Shown here one piece after another: positions 17,394-26,816 of a stretch of DNA of 64,000 bases (positions within the stretch are counted from its first letter, which is position 1; the number at the start of each line of letters is the position of its first letter). A program made the translations under genes and the position numbers. The notes under the pieces were generated by a model. The model was not told the origin of the DNA, searched no databases, and saw only the letters and a list, made by a program, of their open reading frames with translations. The stretch is from LMUY01 sp965198895 (GTDB lineage Bacteria > Pseudomonadota > Alphaproteobacteria > Acetobacterales > Acetobacteraceae): NCBI GenBank assembly GCA_965198895.1, contig OZ240676.1, positions 310,001 through 374,000 of the forward strand, in the 5' to 3' direction.

Positions 17394-19157
17394 TCAGTCG
17401 GCGGCGGATGCGGACTGCGTTTGTGCAGTCTCGTAAGCGGTTAACGCGGCGAGGTCGCCCTCGACATCCTTCACGTTCTGGGCCAACGCTTGCTCGAACC
17501 AGAAGCGCGCTTGGCGTAAGTTCTGCTCACCAGCCAGGCTGCGCGCCAAGTAGCGACCGAGCATCATCTGCGCGAAACCATGCCCGCGCTCCGCTGCCTT
17601 AAGGAACCATTGCTGGGCCAGCGGCCGGTTCGGTTCGACATCGTGGCCGCCACCATACAGGGCGCCGGTTGCAAACATGGCGCCGACATGGCCCTCGTCG
17701 GCGGCCTTGCTGAACAGGGCCAAGGCGGCATGGTGGTCCCGTGCGCCGCCGCGCCCGTTCACCAGCATCTCGGCCAGGGCAACGCGGGCTTCCAGTAATC
17801 CGGCATCGGCGGCACGGGCGATCCATTCCCGCCCGCCTACCTCGTCGCGATCGACGCCGCGCCCATCCGCCAGCATCCGGCCATACCAATATTGCGCCGT
17901 GACGATGCCCTCGGCCGCCTTTCGCAACCAAAGAGCAGCCCGGCGTTCGTCTCGCTCGATGCCTACGCCCTCTGCAAGGCAGACGCCGAAGTTGAACGCC
18001 GCAACCAGGTCACCGCTGTCGGCGGCCTGCTCGAACCACTCGCGCGTGCGGATCCGGTCGTCCTCGTTGCCGCCACGCTGCAGCAGCAGATTGGCGAGGT
18101 CGGATTGCGACGCTTTGTCACCCGCCTCGCCCGCGCGGCGGAACCAGCGGGCTGCCTCCTCTGGATCGCGCGCGACGCCGGCACCGGTCAGGTGCAGCAA
18201 TCCTAGTGCCCGCGCTGCAGCGGCATGGCCCTGCTCGGCGGCGCGGCTAAACCACATCGAAGCCTCGGCATAGTTCGGCGGCAATTCACCGCCCTTGGCA
18301 TAGAGGTCGCCAACCAAGGCTGCGGCCTCGGCGTCCCCGGCCAGCGCCGCGCGGCGGAGCCAGGTCTCGCCAGTCACGCGATCCTGCTTGATCCCGCGCC
18401 CTTCCATCAAGGCCAGCCCATAGCGCGCCTGCCCCGGGCGAACGCCGGCCTCGGCAGCCTGGCCATACAGGACGGAGGCGCGCGCCTGATCCCGCTCCAG
18501 TCCCAGGGCAAAATCGTACATCACGCCGAGCAGGTATCGCGCCATCGGGAGCCCGGTCGCAGCGGCTTCCGCCATCAACTTGGCCGCTTCTTCCCGCTCG
18601 GCTTGGGTCGGCTCTCCGCGGACCAGCATCAACGCGAGGCCGAGTTTGCCCTGAGCACTGCCCAAGGCAGCCGCTTCCCGGTAGCGAAATTCGGCTTCTA
18701 CCGCATCCCGCATGTCTTCCGGGCCGGATGTCAGGATCGTCGCAAGGACCGCCTTGCCTTCGGCCGAGCCGGAGTCGGACGCCTTGCGGGCCCATTCCAG
18801 GGCCGAAGGATAGTCCGGCCCCGCAACGTTGCCGGCCTCGAACAAGGCAGCCGAACGTCCGCCCTGCTTACCGCGGACGAGGCCGTGGAGGCACAGCGCG
18901 GCAAGGCGCGCTTGGGCGTCGCCATGGCCGGCCGACGCCGCACGCTGGAACCACACTGCCGCCTCCAACGCGGAGGGCGGCACGCCTGTAGCCTCCATGT
19001 AGCAGCGCCCGACGCGAAACTGGGCCTCGATGTCGCCCGACTTGGCAGCCCGGCCAAACTGAGCGAACGCCTTCGCCGGGTCGCCGGCTTGCAACGAGCG
19101 CTCTGCCCGCTGCAGCCTGGATCCGATCGGCAGGGCTCCTGCGAGCCGAGAGAACAT
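17394..19157 (-). CDS. Sel1-repeat (TPR-like) protein
   Basis: About 587 residues made almost entirely of Sel1-like repeats of ~36 residues, e.g. 'AAVWFQRAASAGHGDAQARL', 'ASMWFSRAAEQGHAAAARAL', 'AARWFRRAGEAGDKASQSDL', 'ALFSKAADEGHVGAMFATGA'. I count at least a dozen units. Sel1 solenoids act as protein-interaction scaffolds; in bacteria some couple to envelope or exopolysaccharide machinery. No clear signal peptide. Start choice: ATG 19157, but an in-frame TTG at 19166 has AGGAGG exactly five bases upstream and may be the true start. It follows hlyD by about 50 bases on the same strand. Confidence 0.9.
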   Translation of the reverse strand: MFSRLAGALPIGSRLQRAERSLQAGDPAKAFAQFGRAAKSGDIEAQFRVGRCYMEATGVPPSALEAAVWFQRAASAGHGDAQARLAALCLHGLVRGKQGGRSAALFEAGNVAGPDYPSALEWARKASDSGSAEGKAVLATILTSGPEDMRDAVEAEFRYREAAALGSAQGKLGLALMLVRGEPTQAEREEAAKLMAEAAATGLPMARYLLGVMYDFALGLERDQARASVLYGQAAEAGVRPGQARYGLALMEGRGIKQDRVTGETWLRRAALAGDAEAAALVGDLYAKGGELPPNYAEASMWFSRAAEQGHAAAARALGLLHLTGAGVARDPEEAARWFRRAGEAGDKASQSDLANLLLQRGGNEDDRIRTREWFEQAADSGDLVAAFNFGVCLAEGVGIERDERRAALWLRKAAEGIVTAQYWYGRMLADGRGVDRDEVGGREWIARAADAGLLEARVALAEMLVNGRGGARDHHAALALFSKAADEGHVGAMFATGALYGGGHDVEPNRPLAQQWFLKAAERGHGFAQMMLGRYLARSLAGEQNLRQARFWFEQALAQNVKDVEGDLAALTAYETAQTQSASAAD

Positions 19158-19212
19158 CGCCTTCAAGCCGGCCTCCTCTCGATCGCCGGTTGCCCCTTGT
19201 ATGCCCGCCAGA

Positions 19213-20619
19213 TCACGGCTCGCGCATTCCGTCCATTGCAACCGGCAGCGCCCGGCTGAAGATGTAGGTCAGGACGGTGCGTTTTCCGACCATGATGTCG
19301 GCCGTGATCGGCATGCCTGGCGCCACATGGAACCCTCGCGGCGTGTCGTGCAGGTTGACCTTGTCGATCGAGATCTTGACTCGATAGTAGGCCTGTCCGG
19401 GGTCCGGGATCACGGCGGTGCTCGTATCAACGCCATGGGTGACGGTATCGGTGGACTGCTGGCCCATGAAGCTGTCGGGGCTCACCACAGTGACCGTGCC
19501 GTCGGCCGAGCCGTAATGCGTGAACGGGAACGTGTCGAATTTCAAAGTCACATGGTCACCAACCCGGACATAGCCTGCTTCGCTCCCCAAGATCGTGCCG
19601 TCTACTTCGAGCGGTGCATCAAGCGGAACGAGCTTGAGGAACTGGTCCCCGGACTGCAGCACGGACCCAACTGACACGGGAGCCACCGTCAGGACCGTTG
19701 CGTCCTGATCCGCACGGATCTCCACGAGCTTCGACCGCATCGAGTTCTTGGTCAGATCGCCCTGGGCCTGATCAAGCTTGCGCTGTGCGTCCGTTAAATC
19801 GGAGGCGTTCTGCGACTGCCAGTTCTGGTCATCGCCCGCCGCTTCGGCCTTCATTGCTTGTAAATCGTTCGCCGCCGACCGTGCCGTCTGTTGCGCCTCG
19901 GTCAAATTACGCTGCAGGTCCAGGCGGGTATCTTGCGCTGCCAACTGGTTCAACTGACTCCCCCAGCCGAGTTGCGCCAATTCACGCCGCTTGCCCTCGA
20001 CGGTTTGGGCGACCTGCAGACGCTCGCTGTAGGCTTGGATATCGGAACCTGCCTTGGCCAACGTTGCCGTCAGGCTAGCAATCTTCTGCTTGTAGTTCTC
20101 GATCTTGAACTCGCGTTCCGCCTTCCGCTGGGCAAATATCGCTGCCTGAACTTGCACAGCCGGGTCGCTGCTTGCCGGATGGTAGTCGATACCGGCCCGC
20201 TCGTCTTGCCGGCGCTCCACTTCCGCCCGCAGACTGTTGACAGTCTGCACTGATGCCGTGGTGTCCGACGTAGTAAACGTCGGGTCTAACTTGGCAAGAA
20301 GCTGGCCCTTCTTGACGACCTGGCCTTCCTGAACGTCGATCTCACGTACGATCGCGGTTTCGAGTGGCTGGACGACGATCGTGTTCTGGACAGCCGTGAC
20401 CTTGCCAGCCGACGTGACGACCTTGTCGATCGGAACCAAGGCTGCGGCGAGCGTACACGCTACGAACATGCTGCCGACGGTCCAGATCACCCCGCGCGCA
20501 GCGCCTTGGGCGCGTGTCTCGAGCAAGGCAGCGGATGGCGAATAGAACTCCAGCAGAGCCGGCATCTGAGCGTTTTGGCCGCGGGTCAGCTGCTTGGCAT
20601 TCGTGGTGGTAATACTCAT
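19213..20619 (-). CDS. HlyD-family type I secretion periplasmic adaptor
   Basis: A 468-residue membrane-fusion protein. One inner-membrane helix near residues 43-62 ('IWTVGSMFVACTLAAALVP'), then the lipoyl half 'VIVQPLETAIVREIDVQEGQVVKKGQLLA', a long alpha-hairpin of coiled coil (Gln/Ala/Glu-rich, about residues 100-290), the second lipoyl half and the beta-barrel, ending 'PGMPITADIMVGKRTVLTYI', the HlyD signature. It bridges the inner-membrane ABC exporter to a TolC channel. ATG 20619 is used; it lies 35 bases after the ABC transporter stop. No TolC gene is in the window. Confidence 0.94.
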   Translation of the reverse strand: MSITTTNAKQLTRGQNAQMPALLEFYSPSAALLETRAQGAARGVIWTVGSMFVACTLAAALVPIDKVVTSAGKVTAVQNTIVVQPLETAIVREIDVQEGQVVKKGQLLAKLDPTFTTSDTTASVQTVNSLRAEVERRQDERAGIDYHPASSDPAVQVQAAIFAQRKAEREFKIENYKQKIASLTATLAKAGSDIQAYSERLQVAQTVEGKRRELAQLGWGSQLNQLAAQDTRLDLQRNLTEAQQTARSAANDLQAMKAEAAGDDQNWQSQNASDLTDAQRKLDQAQGDLTKNSMRSKLVEIRADQDATVLTVAPVSVGSVLQSGDQFLKLVPLDAPLEVDGTILGSEAGYVRVGDHVTLKFDTFPFTHYGSADGTVTVVSPDSFMGQQSTDTVTHGVDTSTAVIPDPGQAYYRVKISIDKVNLHDTPRGFHVAPGMPITADIMVGKRTVLTYIFSRALPVAMDGMREP

Positions 20620-20654
20620 GAGCCCATATCCCTCTTCAATTCGCCAACCGCCGT

Positions 20655-22939
20655 TCAATCACCTTGGGCAGATACCGGGGATAGCAGCGCGGCGCGGGCA
20701 CCCGCCGGATCCATGTGGCGGTTCTGCTGCAACCAGAGCGCGCGGTAGATCGCACACCGTTCGAGCAGGGTGTTGTGAGGTGCCACGTCCATCACCTTGC
20801 CTTTGTCCATCACCAGGATCTGGTCGCATTCCACCAGAGACGCTAGGCGGTGGGATACGATGACCATGGTACGGCCGCGCCCGATACGCGTGAGGTTGGC
20901 ATTCACCAAAGCCTCGCTCTCGGGATCGAGCGCGCTGGTCGCCTCGTCCAAGATCAGGATCCTGGGATCGGTGATCAAGGCACGCGCGATCGCGAGTCGT
21001 TGTTTCTGGCCACCCGAGATGTTGGAGGAGCCTTCCTCGATCCAGGTGTCGTATCCCTGTGGCAGTCGCTCGATGAACTCCTCCGCACCAGCCAAGCGGG
21101 CTGCACGCACGACGTCCTCGATCGTGAGCCCTGCCCGGCCAGCCGAGATGTTGTCGCGTACCGACCCGCGGAACAGAAAGTTGTCCTGCAACACGACACC
21201 GAAGGAACGGCGTAAATGCGCGAGGTTGATTTCCCGCAATTCGGCGCCGTCAATTTTCAAGAAGCCGCTGTAGTCGCGGTTGATCCCTTGCAGGAGGCGC
21301 GTCAGCGTGGACTTTCCGGAGCCGGACCGCCCAACCACTCCGAGCATCGTCCCGGCCGGAATCGAGAAGCTAACCCGATCGAGCGCGGGGTTCTTGCCCG
21401 TAGGATAGGTGAATGTCAGCGCTTCGAAGCTGACCGCACCCTCGAACTGAGGCCGCAGACCCGATCCGCTTTGCTGCTCCGGCCGGTTGTTGAGGACCGA
21501 ACCGACCTCGCCCACGGCGGCTCGCACCTCGGTAAATCTTCAAGCAATCGCGCCAAGCCGACCAGCGGTTGCGTCACCCGACCGCCAAGCATCATGAAGG
21601 CGACGAGAGCGCCGACCCCGATGGTGGTATCGCCGCTGAGGGCAAGATAGGCACCCACCATCAGGACGCCGCGGTTGATGAAAAGCTCGATTGGAGTGAT
21701 CAGCGTCGATGGCCAGTTCGCCAGCCGCCCGACTTCGAGCCGCAACTCGCCGGCGGTAGCCACGCGGCTATCCCACTCCGCCTTGCGCTGTGGTTCCAAA
21801 GCGAGGGTCTTCAGCGTCCGGATGCCCTGCACGCTCTCGACCAGCACGCTGCTTTTCGCAGATTCCGCAGCCTGCACCCGGCCCATCAGGCGTCCGATAG
21901 GCTTCAGGAAAATCATGATGATGACGGCGATCATGCCGGCCCCGACAACGACCATCCAAGCCAGTGTCACATTCATCCAGAACAGGAACGGCAGCAGAAA
22001 CACGAGGGTTATCGTGTCCAGGAACGTCCCCATTAGCTTCCCGGTCACGAACTCGCGCACTCGGTAGACCTGCATCAGGCGGAAGACGGTCTGGCCGGCC
22101 TGATTAACCTCGAAATAATCGATCGGCAACGAGAGTAGACGTGCAAAGATATGCAGGTTCAATCGAGTATCGACGCGCGTCGATACCACCTGGATCAACT
22201 CGCGCCGGGCATAACCGAGCAATGTTTCATAGACCGCAGCGATGGCCAGAATAAGCGAGAGCAGGATCAACGTAGACATGCTGTGATGGCCAACCACTCG
22301 GTCGATCACCGACATGACGAGCAATGGTGGGATGATCGTCAGCATGGACAGCGTCAGAGACGCAATCCCGATGTCGTTCATCAGCTTGCGCTGGTGCAGC
22401 AGCAGCCGCATCACCCACATCAAGGTGAACGGGCTCTCGTTCTCTGCTTGGCTGCTACGCGAGCGTCGCACCAGGATCGCCTCGCCCGACCAAAGCTGCG
22501 ACAGCCGAAGCCGGTCGACAGCCACGGCGTCTTGCCCCTGGGAGCGCGGATCACGGATCCAGACGATATTCCGCGCCGCATCGGAGGCCACCAGCACGCC
22601 GGCCGAACCATCGGTGAACAGCAGCACAACCGGCGAGACCGTTCCTGTACCGGCTGCCTCCGTCAGGCGAAGCAACTGCCCCCAGACAAGCCGGCTCGCC
22701 TTGGCCACGAGGCCCTGGTCACGAAGCCACTTCACCAGCGACGCCGGCGATGGCACCGTATCGCCAGCATCCAAGTGGAAATCGTCGCGGTCCAGTTCGA
22801 GGCCGTGATGGCGGGCCACGGCTGCAACGGCCAGAAGCCGCATCTCCGTCGCATCGACCTCTGGATGAGAGCCGCTGATCGTGCCTGGAGTAATTTCCGG
22901 GTCGCGCTGGCTGGCCTCAGATGTGTCCACGTGTCTCAT
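20655..22939 (-). pseudogene. Type I secretion ABC transporter (HlyB-like), interrupted by one-base frameshift
   Basis: Two adjoining frames together encode a full ~760-residue exporter. The upstream frame (from ATG 22939) holds a C39-like N-terminal domain without any cysteine, so it cannot cleave leaders (as in HlyB), then the six-helix membrane domain ('LTLSMLTIIPPLLVMSVIDRV', 'SRVATAGELRLEVGRLANWP'). The protein reads to 'GLARLLED' and then leaves frame. The -1-shifted frame resumes at 'EVRAAVGEVGSVLNNRPE' and carries Walker A 'GRSGSGKST', signature 'ISGGQKQRLAIARAL' and Walker B 'ILILDEATSALD'. The break is at the AAA at 21534-21536 (TTT on the coding strand): one extra T restores GAT-TTT-ACC-GAG. 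It could be a genuine mutation or a homopolymer sequencing error. Confidence 0.88.
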
Positions 22940-23086
22940 TCCTCGTGCAATTCAGGGCACCGCGCGCGGCTTTTACGCTGATTAGCAAGCCGCAGGGAAG
23001 CTTTTCGTTAATTGCTATTAGGCTAAGGGGCATCCGAGCCACTAAACTCGTGAAGGACAAAGAGTGTTTGTGGAGTCGCGAACGGT

Positions 23087-23605
23087 ATGGATATCCGCCC
23101 CGCAACCAGTGCAGACGTTCCTGATATACAGGCTATATACGCTCACCACGTGCTAAACGGCACAGGAACATTCGAGGAGGTGCCTCCCTCTCTCGAAGAG
23201 ATGACTGCACGTTTTGAGGCCGGCGGCCGCCGTGGTTGGCCATGGCTGGTCTCGACCGACGCCACCGGGGTTCTCGGATACGCCTACTATGCGCAGATCC
23301 GCGACCGCACGGCATATCGCTTCACGGCCGAAGACAGTATCTACGTCCGCGACGATGTCCGCGGGCAGGGTGTCGGCAAAGCCCTCGTCCTGCGACTGCT
23401 GACGGACGCGGAGCGGGCCGGCTTCCGGCAGATGGTCGCCGTGATCGGCGACAGCGAGAATGTTGGGTCGGTCGGGATGCATGCCTCGCTCGGCTTCCAT
23501 CACGTCGGCACATTGCGGGCAGTGGGACTGAAGTTCGGCCGCTGGCTCGACACGGTCTACATGCAGAAGTCGCTTGGACTGGGAGATGAGGACGTTCCGA
23601 ACTAA
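23087..23605 (+). CDS. GNAT N-acetyltransferase, phosphinothricin acetyltransferase-like
   Basis: A 172-residue GNAT-fold enzyme that transfers acetyl from acetyl-CoA to an amine. It follows the Pat/Bar/MnaT pattern: 'MDIRPATSADVPDIQAIYAHHVLNGTGTFE', 'GWPWLVSTDATGVLGYAYY', 'YRFTAEDSIYVRDDVRGQGVG' (the acetyl-CoA-binding R/Q-x-x-G-x-G loop), 'VAVIGDSENVGSVGMHASLGF'. E. coli relatives acetylate methionine sulfoximine/sulfone; the natural substrate here is unknown. Divergent from the type I secretion gene across a 147-base, comparatively AT-rich gap. Confidence 0.92.
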   Translation: MDIRPATSADVPDIQAIYAHHVLNGTGTFEEVPPSLEEMTARFEAGGRRGWPWLVSTDATGVLGYAYYAQIRDRTAYRFTAEDSIYVRDDVRGQGVGKALVLRLLTDAERAGFRQMVAVIGDSENVGSVGMHASLGFHHVGTLRAVGLKFGRWLDTVYMQKSLGLGDEDVPN

Positions 23606-23631
23606 CGCTGGCCCAATCAAGGCTGGCGCCG

Positions 23632-23994
23632 CTAGGGCTGGCGCGTCATGGCTGATCCCGGCTTATGCGATGCTTGCCACCTGCGCATCGTCGTGATCTC
23701 ACGATCCTGCGCCGCGACGATCGTGGTGGCCAGTCGACGCATCGCCGGGTCCCGGCCGTAGCGAAGTTCGACACGCGCCATGTCGACCGCGCCCTGATGG
23801 TGCGGGATCATCATGGCGACGAAATCCTGATCGGGATCCCCCGTCACGGGTGCACTCGCCATCGCGTGGTTCATCGCGTCCATCCCCTTCATCATCGCCT
23901 GGTCAGCCGGAGCCTGAGGCATGTCTGGCATCTGGGCGAACGCCGGAGCAGCAAGGGCAACGTATAGCGGCAGGCTACGGACCAACGGAGACAC
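23632..23994 (-). CDS. DUF305-family secreted protein
   Basis: A 120-residue protein with a signal peptide ('SPLVRSLPLYVALAAPAFAQ'), then a Met-rich linker and the DUF305 core: 'DPDQDFVAMMIPHHQGAVDMARVEL', 'MRRLATTIVAAQDREITTMRRW'. The family is a ferritin-like helical bundle with conserved His and Met residues, often near copper genes. GTG 23994 is chosen because GGGAGGG sits six bases upstream; the open frame continues further without support. Function unknown. Confidence 0.88.
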   Translation of the reverse strand: MSPLVRSLPLYVALAAPAFAQMPDMPQAPADQAMMKGMDAMNHAMASAPVTGDPDQDFVAMMIPHHQGAVDMARVELRYGRDPAMRRLATTIVAAQDREITTMRRWQASHKPGSAMTRQP

Positions 23995-24052
23995 GGCATC
24001 CCTCCCACACTCTGGCAGGAGTTTACCCCACCACCACCGTCCCTGCACCTGG

Positions 24053-24814
24053 TCACGCCGCATCCTGCCGTGCGTGGTCCGAGTGCAGCATGGCGGCCAG
24101 CCGGCGCCGCACCTCATTGAACTCAGGCGACGCCACGTCGCGGGGCCGAGGCAGCAAGATCCGCTCATCCGCCACGATGTGACCGGGGCCTGGGGACATC
24201 ACGATCACCCGGTCCGCCAGCAGGATCGCCTCCTCGATGGCGTGGGTCACGAACAGGACGGTCAAAGCGCGTGCGGCCCAAATGCCCAGCAGCTCGTCCT
24301 GCAAACGCTCCCGGGTCATGGCGTCCAAGGCGCCGAACGGCTCGTCCATCAGCACCAACTCGGCGTCGTTGGCGAGCACCCGGGCGATCGCGACGCGCTG
24401 CTTCATGCCGCCCGAGAGCTGGTGAGGGTAAGCGTCGGCGAACCGGGTCAGCCCGACCGTCTCGACGAAGCGGTCGGCGATGCGCGCCACCTCCGCCCGG
24501 GGCAGGCCCCGAGCCTTCGGGCCGAAGCCGACATTGTCCCGCACGCTCAGCCACGGGAAAAGGCCGTAGTCCTGGAACACCATGCCCCGATTGGGACCAG
24601 GGCCGGCCACCGGCTTGCCCGCCACGATGACCCGGCCCGCACTCGCCGGTTCGAACCCGGCGACGATGCGCAACAGGGTGGATTTGCCACACCCGGACGC
24701 CCCCAACAGGCAGATGAACTCACCGCGTGGCACCAGCAGGTCGGCGCCGCGCAAGGCCTCCACCAAGCCGTAGCGCTTGCCCAACCCCTCGATCCGCAGC
24801 AACGGTTCAGCCAA
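24053..24814 (-). CDS. Nitrate/sulfonate/taurine-type ABC ATPase
   Basis: About 253 residues, SsuB/TauB family. Walker A 'GASGCGKST', Q-loop 'MVFQDYGLFPWLSVRDNVGF', signature 'LSGGMKQRVAIARVL', Walker B 'LVLMDEPFGALDAMTRERLQ' and switch 'FVTHAIEEAILLADRVIVM' are all intact. The start is uncertain: TTG 24814 has GGAG seven bases upstream and overlaps the permease by eight bases; ATG 24853 would overlap by 47 and lacks a Shine-Dalgarno. Last gene of a three-gene operon SBP-permease-ATPase. Confidence 0.93.
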   Translation of the reverse strand: MAEPLLRIEGLGKRYGLVEALRGADLLVPRGEFICLLGASGCGKSTLLRIVAGFEPASAGRVIVAGKPVAGPGPNRGMVFQDYGLFPWLSVRDNVGFGPKARGLPRAEVARIADRFVETVGLTRFADAYPHQLSGGMKQRVAIARVLANDAELVLMDEPFGALDAMTRERLQDELLGIWAARALTVLFVTHAIEEAILLADRVIVMSPGPGHIVADERILLPRPRDVASPEFNEVRRRLAAMLHSDHARQDAA

Positions 24815-25622
24815 AGGAGGGGCTCCAGCGCAGCAGCCGTCGGCCGAGCGCATACACCGCGGCGTCCGACAGGAACCCCAGCGCGCCGATCACCACCATG
24901 CCGGCGACCACGATATCGGTGCGCGACAACTGCCGGGCGTCCATGATCATGGCCCCGAGCCCGGTCTGCACCCCCGTCATCTCACCGACCACGATCACCA
25001 CCCAGGCGAACCCCAGCCCCAACCGCAATCCGGTGAAGATGCCGGGCAGTGCCCCGGGCAGCACCACGACCGGGAACATTCGGGTGGAGGACACGCCGAG
25101 CATGGAGGCCGCCTCGAACAGCCGCGGCTCCACGCTCCGAACCGCAAAAATGGTGTTCACCAGCACGGGGAAGAACGCACCCAGCGCCACCAGGAAGAAG
25201 GCCGACCGCGCGCCCAGCCCGAACAAGATCATCGACATCGGCAGCCACGCCGTCACCGGGATCGGTCGTAGCACCTGAAGCAGCGGATCCAGCAGCACCT
25301 GCGCCAACTTCAGCCGCCCGATCAACATCCCGAGCGGCAAAGCCGCCAGGCAGGCCAGGCAAAAAGCCCCATACACCCGTCCGACCGAGGCCAGGATGTG
25401 TCCCGGCAGGGTGCCACTGAACGCGTCCGGATCGGTGCCGACGGAGAGATCGACCAGCGCACTCACCACCTCGCCTGGCGTCGGGATCAGTCCGTACTCA
25501 CTGTTGCGCGTCGCGGCCCACCACCCGAGCAGCAGCAGCGCCGGCACCAGCAATCCGAGCCACCCCCGCCCGGGCAGGCGGGAACGCGCGGGGGGAACGG
25601 CCGCGGCGACGGTGACGCCCAT
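24807..25622 (-). CDS. Nitrate/sulfonate/taurine-type ABC permease
   Basis: A 271-residue inner-membrane permease of the SsuC/TauC family with about six helices. 'LLVPALLLLGWWAA' is the first helix; the ATPase-contact EAA loop is 'EAASMLGVSSTRMFPVVVLPGALPGIFTGL', preceded by 'VLRPIPVTAWLPMSMILFGLG', a strong family mark. Its ATG overlaps the stop of the SBP gene by one base, so the two are translationally coupled. Confidence 0.93.
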   Translation of the reverse strand: MGVTVAAAVPPARSRLPGRGWLGLLVPALLLLGWWAATRNSEYGLIPTPGEVVSALVDLSVGTDPDAFSGTLPGHILASVGRVYGAFCLACLAALPLGMLIGRLKLAQVLLDPLLQVLRPIPVTAWLPMSMILFGLGARSAFFLVALGAFFPVLVNTIFAVRSVEPRLFEAASMLGVSSTRMFPVVVLPGALPGIFTGLRLGLGFAWVVIVVGEMTGVQTGLGAMIMDARQLSRTDIVVAGMVVIGALGFLSDAAVYALGRRLLRWSPSFG

Positions 25623-26566
25623 CAGGCCCCGGTCGCGACTTCGTCGGAGAACTTGGTGTCGAAGAACGTGCTGAAATCCGGCAGCGAGCGGATCTGCCGC
25701 AGCGCCAGCATCTGGTCGGCATAGGTCTTGGACTGCGCGATCATCTCCGGCGTCATCTGCCAGTTCAACTCCACGTTGGGGACGGCCTGCTCCACCGCGG
25801 CCTTGCCCATGCCGAGCTTGGCCGTGGTCATCGCCACCATCGCGTCCGGATGCGCCGTCGCGTAGGCACTCGCCTGCCGCTGCAGCGACACCATCAGCTT
25901 GGCCAATTCCGGCCGCTTTTCCACCGTGTCCCGGCTGGTGGCGAGGATCATGTTCAGGCTGCCCATCGGCGTGGAATACGGGTACTCCACGATCTTGCCG
26001 ACGCCCGTGGTGACGGACACGGAAGGCCCCGGCTCCGCGCCGACATAGGCGTCCACATCCCCCCGGGCCAGCGCCGCGTTCATCTCGCTGAATGACACGC
26101 GCACCGGGGTGATGTCGCGGATCGACATACCCTCCATGCGCAGGCGCTCCAGCACGAATACCTCCTGCGTGCTGCCGGGCCAGATGGCGACGCGCTTGCC
26201 CTTGAGGTCGGCGAGCTTGTCGATGCCACTATTCTTGCCGGCCACGATGGCCATGCCTTTGTTGCAGGCAGACCCGATCACGATCAGCGGCTGATGCTGG
26301 GTGGCGGCGAAGATGGCGGCGGCGATGCCGAACGTGCCGAAATCGATCGTGCCGCTGACCACCGCATCCTTGCAGTCGGCCGGCGCCTCGAAGGCGGTGA
26401 TCTCGACCGTGGTGCCAGGGGGCGTGAACCGATCATAGAAATACGGTGTGATCGAGTGGATGAGCTTCAGCGCCCCCATGCGCACCACCGTGGCGGCCCG
26501 GGCGTGGCGCAGAATAACCGGCGCGGCGAGAGTGCCGAGAAGCGCCGTGCGTCGGGTCAGGGTCAT
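25622..26566 (-). CDS. ABC substrate-binding protein, SsuA/NMT1-like
   Basis: A 314-residue periplasmic protein of the NMT1/THI5/SsuA type II binding fold. The N-terminus 'MTLTRRTALLGTLAAPVILRHARA' is a signal with a twin-arginine-like RR. The core has 'GTIDFGTFGIAAAIFAATQ', 'LADLKGKRVAIWPGSTQEVF' and 'GDVDAYVGAEPGPSVSV', all typical. First gene of the operon. Family members bring in aliphatic sulfonates, taurine, nitrate or thiamine precursors; the ligand is not determined here. An NtaA-type monooxygenase lies about 4 kb away. Confidence 0.92.
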   Translation of the reverse strand: MTLTRRTALLGTLAAPVILRHARAATVVRMGALKLIHSITPYFYDRFTPPGTTVEITAFEAPADCKDAVVSGTIDFGTFGIAAAIFAATQHQPLIVIGSACNKGMAIVAGKNSGIDKLADLKGKRVAIWPGSTQEVFVLERLRMEGMSIRDITPVRVSFSEMNAALARGDVDAYVGAEPGPSVSVTTGVGKIVEYPYSTPMGSLNMILATSRDTVEKRPELAKLMVSLQRQASAYATAHPDAMVAMTTAKLGMGKAAVEQAVPNVELNWQMTPEMIAQSKTYADQMLALRQIRSLPDFSTFFDTKFSDEVATGA

Positions 26567-26728
26567 GAAAGGTCTCTCCGCTCGTTGCGGAAGCAGCAGG
26601 CAAGATCCGTGCCTTACTCTCTGGCGTTCACCCGTCCGGCGCGTCGGCCGCCAGGATGCCGGCTCCTCGGACTAGATCACACGGCCTGCCACCGTCCCAA
26701 ACCCTGGCGTCGCGGTAACCGGTATGCT

Positions 26729-26768
26729 CCCTCTCCCGTCCTTCACGGGAGAGGGCCGGGGTGAGGGC
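26729..26768. repeat. Dispersed palindromic intergenic repeat, copy 3
   Basis: CCCTCTCCCGT (26729-26739) pairs perfectly with ACGGGAGAGGG (26745-26755), followed by CCGGGGTGAGGGC exactly as in copy 1. It lies in the 250-base gap between the SBP operon and the Hint-domain gene. Confidence 0.8.
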
Positions 26769-26774
26769 CGCTTG

Positions 26775-26803
26775 GGGTGCAATGGCCAAAGCGCATTGCA
26801 CCC
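26775..26803 (-). terminator. Hairpin downstream of the Hint-domain gene
   Basis: GGGTGCAATG (26775-26784) and CATTGCACCC (26794-26803) form a perfect ten-base stem with a nine-base loop, fourteen bases past the stop of the Hint gene. There is no T-run, so it is a terminator-like or transcript-stabilising structure rather than a classical intrinsic terminator. Confidence 0.55.
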
Positions 26804-26816
26804 TACTCTGGAGGCC

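Noticed and set aside
21416..21536. Programmed -1/+1 ribosomal frameshift in the type I exporter.
   Set aside because: No slippery heptamer and no downstream pseudoknot seen at the break; a deletion in a T-run explains it better.
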